Position numbers and translations under genes: made by a program
The notes under the pieces: generated by a model
Databases searched by the model: none
Told to the model about the DNA's origin: nothing
Seen by the model: only the letters and a program-made list of their open reading frames with translations
Origin: Streptomyces sp. DG1A-41
GTDB lineage: Bacteria; Actinomycetota; Actinomycetes; Streptomycetales; Streptomycetaceae
Assembly (NCBI RefSeq): GCF_037055355.1
Contig: NZ_CP146350.1
Location: 8,021,001-8,085,000, forward strand
DNA: 64,000 nt
Direction of reading: 5' to 3'
In this document: positions 9,607-18,115 of the stretch, in pieces
How the letters are laid out: each line of letters begins with the position of its first letter
How positions within the stretch are numbered: position 1 is the first letter of the stretch

Positions 9607-10601
9607 CGATCAAGGATGTGGCGAAGGCGGCCGGGGTCTCACCGATGACCGTCTCGAACGTCATCAACGATCACCCGAACGTGCGCAGCTCAACGCGTGC
9701 GAAGGTCCTCGAGGCCATGGCCCGGCTCGACTACCGGGTCAACGTCGCCGCCCGCAATCTGGCCAAGGGCAGCACCGGAACCATCGGCCTCGCCGTCCCC
9801 GAGGTGAACAGCCTCTATTACAGCCGGCTGGCCGCCTCCGTCATCGCCGCCGCCGAGCGGCGGGACCTGCGCGTGAGCGTCGAGCAGACCGCGTCCCGGG
9901 ACAACGAGCTGGACGCCCTGTCCCTGTCGCGCAACCGCCTGTACGACGGACTGATCCTGACCGCCGCGGGCATGGGACAGGCCGATGCCGAGCGGCTTCG
10001 GGTGGACCACCCGGTCGTCATCCTCGGCGACCGGATCTTCGGCGCACCCGTCGACCACGTCGCCATGCCCAACCTCGAAGCCTCCCGGGCGGCCACCCGC
10101 CACCTGATCGAGCGGGGCTGCCGGCGTATCGCGTTCCTGTGCGGGGCGGTGGAGGAGGTCGACACCTCCAGCCTCCGCCTCACCGGCCACCGGCAGGCCC
10201 TCGAAGAGGCGGGCCTGCCGACGGACCCCGCCCTGATCCAGCAGGTGGACAGGTTCGGCATGCGCGAAGGCGCCGGGCGCGCCCGGGAGATGGCGGAGGG
10301 CGGCCTCGACTTCGACGGGGTGTTCTGCGTGACCGACTCCCTGGCCATGGGCGTCCTGCGAGGCCTGGCCGACGCCCGGATACGGGTGCCCGACCAGGTC
10401 AAGGTGATCGGCTTCGACAACGTCAGGGAGAGCGAGTACTGCATCCCCTCGCTCTCCACGATCGACCCCGACCACGACGGCATGGCCGAGCGCGCGGTCG
10501 ACCTCCTGCTCAAACGCATCGAACAGACCGAGCCCCCGACCGGGCACCAGGACTTCATCGGCGACTTTTCGCTGGTGATCCGGGAGTCGACGGGCGGCTG
10601 A
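9600..10601 (+). CDS. LacI-family transcriptional repressor of the arabinoside locus
   Basis: This 333-residue regulator begins at GTG 9600, inside the end of the GH51 gene, so it is translationally coupled to its own regulon. The helix-turn-helix is at residues 3-23 (TIKDVAKAAGVSPMTVSNVI), with the hinge helix after it (YRVNVAARNLA). The rest is a periplasmic-binding-protein-like sugar sensor with the usual VIGFDN motif near residue 268. It is the best candidate for binding the two CAACCGGTTTCT operators at 2505 and 2683, releasing them when an arabino-sugar binds. That pairing is inferred from location and from the usual CG-centred sites of the family. Confidence 0.93.
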   Translation: MVTIKDVAKAAGVSPMTVSNVINDHPNVRSSTRAKVLEAMARLDYRVNVAARNLAKGSTGTIGLAVPEVNSLYYSRLAASVIAAAERRDLRVSVEQTASRDNELDALSLSRNRLYDGLILTAAGMGQADAERLRVDHPVVILGDRIFGAPVDHVAMPNLEASRAATRHLIERGCRRIAFLCGAVEEVDTSSLRLTGHRQALEEAGLPTDPALIQQVDRFGMREGAGRAREMAEGGLDFDGVFCVTDSLAMGVLRGLADARIRVPDQVKVIGFDNVRESEYCIPSLSTIDPDHDGMAERAVDLLLKRIEQTEPPTGHQDFIGDFSLVIRESTGG

Positions 10602-10672
10602 GAACAGTTCGCGCCTCGCCTCCGCGCACCATGACGCCTCGCCTCTCAGCACCACGACAAGGGGGGACCTCC

Positions 10673-11605
10673 GTGAACCGCGTGGCCCGTGCCCCGCTCT
10701 TCCGCGACCCGATCTACGACGGAGCCGCCGACCCGGTCGCCGTCTGGAACCGTCAGGCCGGCGAATGGTGGCTCGTCTACACCAACCGCCGCACCACCGC
10801 CCCCGGCTCCGGCGTCTCCTGGGTGTACGGCACCGACCTGGGCGTGGCCGCGTCGGCGGACGGCGGCCGCACCTGGACCTACCGGGGCACCCTCACCGGC
10901 CTGGAGACCGAGTGGGGGCGCAACACCTTCTGGGCGCCGGAGATCATCTGGCACGACGGGCTCTACCACATGTACGTCAGCTACATCCGCGGCATACGCG
11001 ACGACTGGAACGGCGACGCCCGGATCCGCCACTACACCAGCCCCGACCTGCTGGACTGGACCCACCACGGCGCCCTGGACCTCGGCTCCGACGGGGTCAT
11101 CGACGCCTGTGTGTTCCCGCTACCGGGCGGCGGCTGGCGCATGTGGTTCAAGGACGGTCGCCGCGGCTCGCTCACCTATGCCGCCGACAGCCCGGACCTG
11201 TACCAGTGGCGGCACACCGGCCTCGTGATCGGCCATCGCCCGCACGAAGGACCCAACGTCTTCGAACTCGGCGGCCACTACTGGATGCTCGTCGACGAAT
11301 GGCGCGGCCAGGGCGTGCTGCGCTCGGACGACCTCACCACCTGGGAATACCACGGCCTGATCCTGGACAGGCCTGGCAGCCGCCCCGACGACCAGACCAT
11401 CGGCCTCCACGCCGACGTGGTCGTTCAGGAGGAGACTGCCTATGTCTTCTACTTCACCCACCCCGGCCGCGTCGGCGCCGCCGAGGAGGACACCTACGCC
11501 ACCCGCCGCTCCTCGCTCCAGGTCGCCGCCGCACGGGTCGTCGACGGCTCCCTGCACTGTGACCGCGACGAGCCCGTACGACTCGATCTGTCCCCCCTGC
11601 CCTAG
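10673..11605 (+). CDS. GH43-like five-bladed propeller glycosidase, cytoplasmic
   Basis: This 310-residue protein starts at GTG 10673 behind a strong GGGGGGA ribosome site. An in-frame ATG at 10631 is possible but lacks one. Blades carry the GH43/GH117-type layout: an early aspartate in GAADPVAVW, a mid-sequence FWAPEIIWHDGLYHMYVSY block that supplies the usual acidic residue, and GPNVFELGGHYWMLVDEW as the third. There is no secretion signal. It follows the LacI gene by 71 bases and closes the arabinoside cluster, so a role trimming imported arabino- or galacto-oligosaccharides is likely. The linkage it cuts cannot be read from sequence. Confidence 0.8.
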   Translation: MNRVARAPLFRDPIYDGAADPVAVWNRQAGEWWLVYTNRRTTAPGSGVSWVYGTDLGVAASADGGRTWTYRGTLTGLETEWGRNTFWAPEIIWHDGLYHMYVSYIRGIRDDWNGDARIRHYTSPDLLDWTHHGALDLGSDGVIDACVFPLPGGGWRMWFKDGRRGSLTYAADSPDLYQWRHTGLVIGHRPHEGPNVFELGGHYWMLVDEWRGQGVLRSDDLTTWEYHGLILDRPGSRPDDQTIGLHADVVVQEETAYVFYFTHPGRVGAAEEDTYATRRSSLQVAAARVVDGSLHCDRDEPVRLDLSPLP

Positions 11606-11965
11606 AAGGCGTCACGTGGTGTGGGTGGTCGTTCGATAAAGGTCACCGCCGCAGTCGCAAGGGGCCAGGAGGCGATGAGCTTCTGTGGTCAGGTCCTGGG
11701 GGCGGACTGCGAGGACAGGCAGCCCCGTGGTGAGGGCCGCCGCCTTGGCGGTGCCCGTCGTCGGGCGCCCGCCGACGCTCGGCATGTCCTCGGCCAGGGC
11801 CGCTCGGTGTCGGCCGAGCTCACCAGGACCCGGCTCGCGCCGAGCCTGAACAGCCCGCGGCATCGACGCGTCCCGGCCCGTCATGGGGCCGACTGGCTGC
11901 TCCGAACAACACCCTCCGGTCTTTGGCGCCACCCCGTGATCATCCGCTCGCGGCTCTCGACGGCT
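11606..11965. other. 360 bp intergenic region with no credible gene
   Basis: Open frames exist on both strands, at 11621-11980 plus and 11612-11932 minus. Neither has a ribosome site, recognisable domain or convincing codon pattern. No terminator-grade hairpin was recognised. The region separates the arabinoside cluster from the convergent HupE/DUF3500 pair. Confidence 0.5.
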
Positions 11966-13417
11966 CTATGGGGCCGCTGAGTTGGCTGTGTCCGTCGACC
12001 GGTCCCGATCGTACGGCTCACACGTCGTCGCCGTGTGTCGCCCTTCACACTCGGGACATGCCGCCGCAGAGGGCGCGGCCGACCCGGGCCGTGCGTGCCG
12101 ACGGGTGGCCAGGGTCCAGGCGGTGGCGGCGAGTGCGGTCACCGTGAGGGCGGCCAGCATCGCAGTGGTGTGGGATCCGGCGCTGTCGGCCGCCCGGGCG
12201 ACGGGGTTGGGCAGGCCGAGGCGGTCGGCCAGCCAGCCGAGCGCCGCCGTGCCGGTGAGCAGGGCGCCGGCCAGTCGTAGCGTGGGCTGGACGCGCAGGC
12301 GTGCCAGCACCAGCAGTGAGGGCAGGGCCAGGCAGACCAGCAGGAGCTGGACCAGTTCGATGCCGAGGTTGAAGCCGAGGAGGCTGGTCAGGAGCTGTCC
12401 GGTGGACAGGTGCATCTCGGCCAGGACGAAGGAGAACGCCATGCCGTGGCCGAGCCCGAAGACCCCGGCCACGAGCGCCTCCTTGCCCGGGAAGAGGGGG
12501 CGGATCGCGTGGATCGCGCCGACGAGGATGCTGGCGGCGATGAACGCCTCGACCGGCCAGTCGGGGATGTCCAGGCGGCCGAGCGCGGTGACGGCCAGCG
12601 CGACGGAGTGCCCGGCGGTGAAGGCGAGCGTGATGCGGCCGATCCGGAGAAGCGCGGACCGGGCGCCGACCAGGCCGTCCCAGCGCCGTCCGGTGGCCGC
12701 GAGCGGCGCGGGCAGGAGCAGGATCAGCAGGAAGAGCAGGTGGTCGGTGCCGGTGAGGATGTGGTCGCCGCCCAGCTTCACCATGGCGAGGAAGCCGCGC
12801 CAGGCGCTGCCGTCGCCGAGGTCGACCTTCAGGGCGGGGACGGTCATGGTCCGGGTGTCGACCCGGATGGTGCCGACCTGGGTGGTGCTCTCGCCGTCGA
12901 CCTGTCCGGCGGCCCAGTCCTGACGTACCGTCACCAAAGCGGTGTGCGTGATGACTTGATGGACGATGACGTCGTAGCCGAAGGTGAAGTGGCGTACGTC
13001 GGTGCCGGCCGGCGGGGTGAGCACGGCCTCGGCGACCAGCTCGCGGTAGGGGCCGGTGGAGGTCTGCTCGCTGCGGCTGAGGTTCAGGCTGCCGACGCTG
13101 ACCTGCCAGGCCTTGCCCTGGGCGGTGGCCGGGTGGATGTGCTTGCCGAGGTAGGTCCGGATGGCCTCGGCCTTTCCGGACAGCGTGGCCTGGGTGGTGT
13201 CGCTCAGGTCGATCCCGCTGGCCCGGGCGAAGTCGTCGGCCGGCAGTTCCAGCCGTGCGCTCACCGACGCCTGGTACACGTCGAGTTCCACCACCGAGTG
13301 CGGCATCGGATGCGCGGCGGCCGGCGACGCCCCGAGGAGGAGCGTCGCCGGTACCGCGATCGCGATCCCGGCCACCAGACGCAGTGCTGTGGTCAGCCAG
13401 TTTCGCGGTCGGGTCAT
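11966..13417 (-). CDS. HupE/UreJ_2-family membrane protein with extracytoplasmic N-domain
   Basis: This 483-residue protein starts at ATG 13417, whose ATGA overlaps the stop of the DUF3500 gene. A signal peptide ends at AAA before HPMPH, giving a mature N-terminus with two histidines. An extracytoplasmic sandwich-like domain of about 190 residues follows, then seven or so membrane helices of the HupE/UreJ_2 type with conserved motifs (GGDHILTGTDHLLFLL, FTAGHSVALA, GLGHGMAFSF) that carry the family's histidines. A soluble tail of about 40 residues contains CPECEGRH. HupE relatives are linked to nickel or cobalt handling, so metal uptake is a reasonable guess, but no nickel enzyme is nearby. 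The coupled gene suggests a two-component surface system. Confidence 0.85.
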   Translation of the reverse strand: MTRPRNWLTTALRLVAGIAIAVPATLLLGASPAAAHPMPHSVVELDVYQASVSARLELPADDFARASGIDLSDTTQATLSGKAEAIRTYLGKHIHPATAQGKAWQVSVGSLNLSRSEQTSTGPYRELVAEAVLTPPAGTDVRHFTFGYDVIVHQVITHTALVTVRQDWAAGQVDGESTTQVGTIRVDTRTMTVPALKVDLGDGSAWRGFLAMVKLGGDHILTGTDHLLFLLILLLPAPLAATGRRWDGLVGARSALLRIGRITLAFTAGHSVALAVTALGRLDIPDWPVEAFIAASILVGAIHAIRPLFPGKEALVAGVFGLGHGMAFSFVLAEMHLSTGQLLTSLLGFNLGIELVQLLLVCLALPSLLVLARLRVQPTLRLAGALLTGTAALGWLADRLGLPNPVARAADSAGSHTTAMLAALTVTALAATAWTLATRRHARPGSAAPSAAACPECEGRHTATTCEPYDRDRSTDTANSAAP

Positions 13418-14676
13418 GAGAAGGAGAACTCGTTGCCGTAGTCGCGGGTGTGGTCCCGGTAGACGGTGTGGTAGTGGACCTTGTCCTGGTAGACGAAGCC
13501 GTTCTGGCAGACGAACTCGATCCACACGCTGGGGCCGTCGATGCGGACGTAGTCTCCCTGGGTGTCCAGTCCCGTGCCGCCGGAGTAGCTGATGTAGGTC
13601 TCCTTCAGCTCACGCGCGTAGGTCTTCATGAGCTTCTTCGCGGTGGCGTCGTCCACGCCCGCGACCCAGGGGTGGATCGCCTCCAGGACCAGCTTCTGCT
13701 GCTTGGGCGACAGCTCGCTGGCCTTGATGCCCTCCTTGGTCTCGGGGAACTGACCGTCCTCGTCCGGGCCGAGCAGCACGTCGTTGAAGGACTCGGACAG
13801 CTTGGCCTTGGCCAGCTGTTCCGTGCTCAGGCTGCCGGTCAGGGCGAGCATGCCGTTGCGGAACCTCGCCAGCGGCTCGTAGGTGGTGCCGTCGTCCGCG
13901 GTCCAGCTGGTGGGCTCCACGCCGGTGAAGAACGGGCTGGCGCCGGAGACCTTGCCGTCCTTGTAGGTGATGTTCACGGCGAGGTGGTGGCCGCCGAAGT
14001 GCAGCTGCCAGGTGCCGTCGGCCGACGGGGTGCCAAGGAACGCCAGGAAGTAGATGTCGCTGCCGTACCCGCCGCCGCCTGCGCCGCCGCCGGGGCCGCC
14101 GGACGGTGGGGTGCCCGTAGGGGCGTCGGTGGCCGTGGCGCTCGGGTCGGCCGAGGCCGAGGGGGCGCTCGACGTGCCGCCCGACGGCGCGGAGGGCCCG
14201 GAGCCGGAGCTCTCCGCCGAGGCCAGCTGGTCGTCGGCCAGGAGGGTCTGCAGGACGTGCTCGTAGCCGGTGTCCTTGCCGGTGCCCAGGGCCACCTTCA
14301 GTACGTTCTTCAGGGCCGCCAGCTGCTCGTCGCTCAGCGAGCCGGTCTGGATGCCGGGCCGGCAGGACCCACCGCACGGCAGGTTCGACCAGGCGGTCGC
14401 GTTCTCCTCGGTGAAGTCCAGCAGTGTCTCCGCCTGCTGGTCGGAGTCCAGCGTGTTCAGAAACGCGTTGGCCGCGCTGACCACGGACGCGACGCCGGTG
14501 GCCTTCTTGTCGACCGGGTAGTGCACACCCGCGGTCGCCTTCTGCCCGTCGCCGGTGGTCGTCGCGGCGTTGGCCGCCACGAATCCGCCCCCGACGAGGA
14601 CCACACCGGCGGCCACGCCGGCTATGCCCCGCCAAGTCCGTCGGTGACGAGCCCGACTTGTTCTCTCTTTGCTCAC
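13414..14676 (-). CDS. Secreted DUF3500-family protein
   Basis: This 420-residue exported protein uses GTG 14676, five bases after AGGGAG; a GTG two codons earlier would leave no spacer. The N-terminus is basic, then hydrophobic (GVAAGVVLVGGGFVAANA). A first domain with a CGGSC pair precedes a low-complexity Ser/Pro/Ala then Gly linker at about residues 155-200. DUF3500 signature blocks come after it (WQLHFGGHHLAVNI, FFTGVEPTSW, SYSGGTGLDTQGDYVRIDGP and a C-terminal HYHTVYRDHTRDYG). The histidine-rich GGHH and HYHTVYRDH motifs could bind metal. Function is unknown for the family. The four-base overlap with the HupE-like gene says that the two proteins work together. Confidence 0.85.
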   Translation of the reverse strand: MSKERTSRARHRRTWRGIAGVAAGVVLVGGGFVAANAATTTGDGQKATAGVHYPVDKKATGVASVVSAANAFLNTLDSDQQAETLLDFTEENATAWSNLPCGGSCRPGIQTGSLSDEQLAALKNVLKVALGTGKDTGYEHVLQTLLADDQLASAESSGSGPSAPSGGTSSAPSASADPSATATDAPTGTPPSGGPGGGAGGGGYGSDIYFLAFLGTPSADGTWQLHFGGHHLAVNITYKDGKVSGASPFFTGVEPTSWTADDGTTYEPLARFRNGMLALTGSLSTEQLAKAKLSESFNDVLLGPDEDGQFPETKEGIKASELSPKQQKLVLEAIHPWVAGVDDATAKKLMKTYARELKETYISYSGGTGLDTQGDYVRIDGPSVWIEFVCQNGFVYQDKVHYHTVYRDHTRDYGNEFSFS

Positions 14677-15154
14677 GAACACTCCCTGAAGACAAGGGTG
14701 GGGGACGGTGCGCCGACTCTGCGGGCGGCGGCGTCCAGAACACGCGCGCGCTGGATGAGAGAACTATCAGCAATATTGTTGACAGCTCAACGCGCGAGCC
14801 TTCGGGCCTGTCCCAATTGGATGGCTGGCACCCCGTATACGGGAAATATCCTTTGCCCGTTGACAGGTTTCTCTCATCGCGCCTTCAGCCGCCGAAACGG
14901 GCGCGCGTCGCGAGAAGGCCGCCGTCCCGGCACCTTCTCCACCGTCGGCAGGACCTCCGCGCTCCGGCCCGCTGAACAGCGGCAGACGCGTGATCGCGTC
15001 GACCGCGGCCGGTCCTGACACGGTTGTAGCGACGGTCGCCATGCCAACGAGGGCGGGAGCAAGCCGCGACCGACTGACGTGTGCAACACGTACACACGTA
15101 CTCCTTCGGTGTCCGGCTCTTCGCCGGAGATCTGGTGGTTCGTCGATTGCGGGG
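14677..15154. promoter_or_regulatory. Promoter region of the DUF3500-HupE operon
   Basis: This 478 bp stretch has no gene. It contains an imperfect palindrome centred on CAATATTG (14759-14788) with a FadR-like TTGTTGACA half, about 85 bp before the DUF3500 start. It also contains the perfect palindrome CCCGTATACGGG at 14832-14843, followed by AAATATCC. Both are unusually AT-rich for this genome and are good operator or promoter candidates. Confidence 0.5.
14759..14788. promoter_or_regulatory. GntR/FadR-like imperfect palindrome
   Basis: The left arm GAACTATCAG and right arm TTGACAGCTC flank CAATATTG and are complementary with two mismatches and a one-base offset. TTGTTGACA resembles the half-site of FadR-subfamily GntR regulators. 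No GntR gene is in the window, so a distant regulator would be needed. Confidence 0.4.
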
Positions 15155-15487
15155 TTGCGCGGCCTCGGTCAGAGGACGGGGTGCTCAGGTGGCTGACGGT
15201 GACGACGTGGTAGCCGCGAGCGGCCGGCGTGCGCAGGATCTCGGGGACGGCCGCGACCGAGTGGGGCGGATGTCGTGTATCAGGACGACCGCGTTGCGGC
15301 CGGTCTTGTCGATGACCGTCCGGGCGACCCTGGCCGCGTTGCGGTACTTCCAGTCCTCGGTGTCCACGTCCCGCAGCACCGGCGAGAGGGCCGTCGAGTT
15401 CCTGACGGTCTGGAGGGTCAGGGCGGGGCACGGCGGCGGACAGTCCCAGGAGGGCGCGACGGGGGACAGGTGGGGGTTTGAGCTCAT
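15155..15487 (-). pseudogene. Polysaccharide deacetylase (NodB) C-terminal remnant, frameshifted
   Basis: An ATG at 15487 with a GGAG site opens a frame whose recognisable part begins at VLRDVDTEDWKYRN and continues ARTVIDKTGRNAVVLIHDIR, the C-terminal core of NodB-type deacetylases (a DWKYR block and the LIHDI strand). At about 15267 one base is missing. The match continues in another frame as HSVAAVPEILRTPAARGY and then VTVSHL before running off without its normal stop. The N-terminal metal site of the family is absent, so only about a third of the gene survives. The first 40 residues after the ATG do not look like a deacetylase. Confidence 0.75.
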
Positions 15488-15529
15488 CTTGTGCTCCAAG
15501 GCGGCATGCGGGGACAGCTGAAGTGGTCC

Positions 15530-15605
15530 GGATTTCGAATGGGGTTCGGAAAATCGATCAGGACGTAGGGCCAGGTCCTGTGCCCGTCAATCGTCCTGCC
15601 AGCCT
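15530..15605 (-). promoter_or_regulatory. Decayed copy of the GH27-type promoter sequence
   Basis: This stretch aligns over about 75 bp with the upstream region of the GH27 gene (18228-18303). The shared blocks include AATCGATCAG, GTTCGG and GTCAAT-G-T-CTG. It probably once drove a minus-strand gene here and now precedes the deacetylase remnant. Confidence 0.5.
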
Positions 15606-15689
15606 TCTGTGGTTCCTGTGCGCCCTGGGGCGTCGGGGGCCACACGCCGTCCCGGGGCAGCGGGCTCGGCGCTGGGTGTAGATGACCAC

Positions 15690-15900
15690 GCTGCGGTGTG
15701 CGAGCTGGTAGGTGACGGATTCGTCGCCCCACATGCTGTTCCTTCCGGCGTATCCCCCACAGGCCCAGGGCCAACGTGACCAGCATGGGCACGACCACCG
15801 CCAGCGCTCGTCCCTGTGCGGTGTCGATGGCGAAGTCCGAGGGCGGCGACCGGACCTGACGGTCCCGGAGGCCGGCTCGCCTCTCGATGTGCTGGTGCAT
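15690..15900 (-). pseudogene. GT39-type membrane glycosyltransferase, N-terminal remnant
   Basis: From ATG 15900, preceded by GGAG, about 50 residues read as a cytoplasmic leader and first membrane helix (AVVVPMLVTLALGLWGI). The reading frame then shifts near 15760 and continues as RNSMWGDESVTYQLAHRSV. That is the MWxDE motif loop after helix 1 in actinobacterial glycosyltransferase family 39 proteins. The remaining several hundred residues are missing, and the frame runs into unrelated sequence around 15690. It is a dead fragment. Confidence 0.7.
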
Positions 15901-16114
15901 GCGTGCGCTCCGTGCTGATGGGCCGTTGTCGGGGCGCGCTGAAGGCAGGAGAGCGAAGTGCGAACGCACGTCACACCCAGGTGCTGACCTTTGGCCTCAT
16001 ACCTGGGTTTGACGGTGCCAGGTTTCGGAACGACGGATCCCGGCAACCGGAGGTTCGGTTGCCGGGATCGGGTTCGTGGTCGGCACGGTGACATCACACC
16101 GTGACGGCGTCAGG

Positions 16115-18115
16115 TCAGGTGAGCGTCCACTTCTGGTTGCTCTGGCCGTTGCAGGTCCACAGGATCAGCTTGGTGCCGTTGGCGGTTGCCGCTTCGGAGG
16201 CGTCCAGGCAGAGGCCGGAGAGGCTGTTGGTGAGGGTGCCGTCGGAGTTGACGGTCCACTTCTGGTTGGTGCCGCCCGTGCAGTCCCAGATGATGACCTT
16301 GGTGCCGTTGGTGGTGCCGTTGTTGTCGGCGTCGAGGCACTTGTTGCCGTAGACGACGAGTTCGCCGCGCGAGGTCCGGGTGAAGGTCTGGTTGCGTCCG
16401 CCGGAGCAGTCCCAGATCTGTGCCTGGGTGGCGTTGACGTAGGTGTTCTTGTCGATGTCCACGCAGCGGTTGGAGGCGGAGCCGACGAGGGCGGTGCCGT
16501 CGGTGCCGGGGATGCCCTGGACGCGGAGGGCGTCGATGTCGGGTGCGGTGCTGCCGGAGACCGCGGCGAACCGGACGGTGTTCGCTCCCTTGGCCAGGTG
16601 CGCGAGCACGGACACCGTGCGGTAGGTGGTGGCCGAGCCGGTCGGCGGGAAGGACACGACGTACCTGAACTGGCCGTTCACCTGGATGGTGGCCTTGCGG
16701 GCGGTGCTGCCGCCGTTGGCGTAGGTGATGTCCACCAGCTTCGTGCCCGCCGTGGAGGCGGTGACGTTGCCGAACGTCGGGGTGGTGGCGGTGGTGGAGT
16801 CCTCGTACGTCGCGCCGGCCGCCTCGGTGCCGGAGACGGTCAGCAGGACCGCGTCGTTCGCGGGGACGGAGGTGGTGTAGCCGGTGGCGAAGGAGCCGGC
16901 GTCGGTGCGGGTCCAGGCGTTGCGTACGGTGGCGGAGGCGGTGGTCAGGCCGAGGTCGGCCCAGCGGACGGTGATGTCCGCGGCGGAGCCGGTGCGGTTG
17001 AACAGCATCACCGCGCGCTTGCCGGTGCCGGAGAGCACCTTGCCGTACACCTGCAGGTTCCGGGTGTCCTCGGCGACCTTGACGCCCTGCAGACCGCGCG
17101 GGTCCTGGTCGATGGCCAGGACCTCGGGGTTGGTGAGGATGTCGCGGGTGGCGGTGCTCATCGTGGCCACGTTGTTGCCGGCCAGCAGCGGGGCGCCGGA
17201 GATGGCCCACAGGCTCATGTGCAGCCGGTTGCGTTGGGCGGTCATGCCGTTCAGGCCGACCATCAGCATGTCGGGGTCGTTGTAGTAGCCGGTGTGCTGG
17301 GCCGCGGGCTGGAGGGCCTCGTCGAAGTTGCGATACATCTTCGTCAGGCCCGGGGTCTCCTTGTACAGGAGCACGTCGTGGCTGGTGCGCCACAGGTCGC
17401 CGTGGCCCGGCGCCCAGTTCCACGGCAGGCCGGTGCCCCACTCGCAGAAGGACAGCACGAGCTTGCGGCCGGTGACCGCGGACGCGGCCTCGTTCGCAGC
17501 GGCGATCTGCTTGTACGTGGTCTCCTGGTCCAGGCCCTCTACCCGGCCGCCGCACCAGTCGATCTTGACGTAGTCGAAGCCCCAGCGCTGGAAGGTCTCC
17601 AGGTCCTGCTGGTAGTGGCCCTCCATGCCGGTGTTGGGCGCGGCGGGGCGGGTGGTGGGGTAGTAGTAGCCGCAGCCCTGCTTGCCGGCGTCGGTGTAGA
17701 TGCCGGCCTTCAGGCCCTTGCTGTGGATGTAGTCGGCGATCGCCTTCATGCCGCCGGGCCACAGGGTCTCGTCGACGACGATGTTGCCGTTGGCGTCGCG
17801 CTGGCCCTGCCACCAGCCGTCGTCGAGGTTGACGTACTTGTAGCCGGCGTCCGCCATGCCGGAGGAGACCAGGGCGTCTGCCTGCTGCTTGATCACGTTG
17901 TGGTCGATGCTGCTGAAGAAGCTGTTCCAGGACGCCCAGCCCATCGGCGGCGGGGTGACGCCGATCTGATGGGTGCTCACGGCGGCCGGTTCGACGGCCA
18001 GGGGCGCCGACGGCTCCTGCCGGTCGAAACTCGCCAGACCGGCGATGACGAGCCCGACGGCGAGGACCCGTGCGGTGATGCGTCTTGTCCATCTTCGCGC
18101 AGCAGTGGGGGACAT
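16115..18115 (-). CDS. Secreted GH27 glycosidase with CBM35-like and ricin-type CBM13 domains
   Basis: This 666-residue exported enzyme starts at ATG 18115 behind GGAGAG; the frame upstream is open but holds only promoter. After the signal peptide, the GH27 barrel opens with PPPMGWASWNSFF. It carries YVNLDDGWW, the nucleophile Asp186 in YVKIDWCGG and the acid/base Asp282 in NDPDMLMVG. A beta-sandwich follows. Next come a CBM35-like module at about residues 405-525 (YEDSTTATTP to IDALRV) and a C-terminal beta-trefoil of about 130 residues with three QxW-type repeats (NQTFT, NQKWT, NQKWT). GH27 covers alpha-galactosidases and beta-L-arabinopyranosidases. A Streptomyces beta-L-arabinopyranosidase has a similar GH27-CBM13 plan, so either activity is possible. 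Confidence 0.93.
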   Translation of the reverse strand: MSPTAARRWTRRITARVLAVGLVIAGLASFDRQEPSAPLAVEPAAVSTHQIGVTPPPMGWASWNSFFSSIDHNVIKQQADALVSSGMADAGYKYVNLDDGWWQGQRDANGNIVVDETLWPGGMKAIADYIHSKGLKAGIYTDAGKQGCGYYYPTTRPAAPNTGMEGHYQQDLETFQRWGFDYVKIDWCGGRVEGLDQETTYKQIAAANEAASAVTGRKLVLSFCEWGTGLPWNWAPGHGDLWRTSHDVLLYKETPGLTKMYRNFDEALQPAAQHTGYYNDPDMLMVGLNGMTAQRNRLHMSLWAISGAPLLAGNNVATMSTATRDILTNPEVLAIDQDPRGLQGVKVAEDTRNLQVYGKVLSGTGKRAVMLFNRTGSAADITVRWADLGLTTASATVRNAWTRTDAGSFATGYTTSVPANDAVLLTVSGTEAAGATYEDSTTATTPTFGNVTASTAGTKLVDITYANGGSTARKATIQVNGQFRYVVSFPPTGSATTYRTVSVLAHLAKGANTVRFAAVSGSTAPDIDALRVQGIPGTDGTALVGSASNRCVDIDKNTYVNATQAQIWDCSGGRNQTFTRTSRGELVVYGNKCLDADNNGTTNGTKVIIWDCTGGTNQKWTVNSDGTLTNSLSGLCLDASEAATANGTKLILWTCNGQSNQKWTLT

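Noticed and set aside
11612..11980. Overlapping open frames on both strands as possible transposase remnants
   Set aside because: No DDE motif, inverted repeats or recognisable family text could be found.
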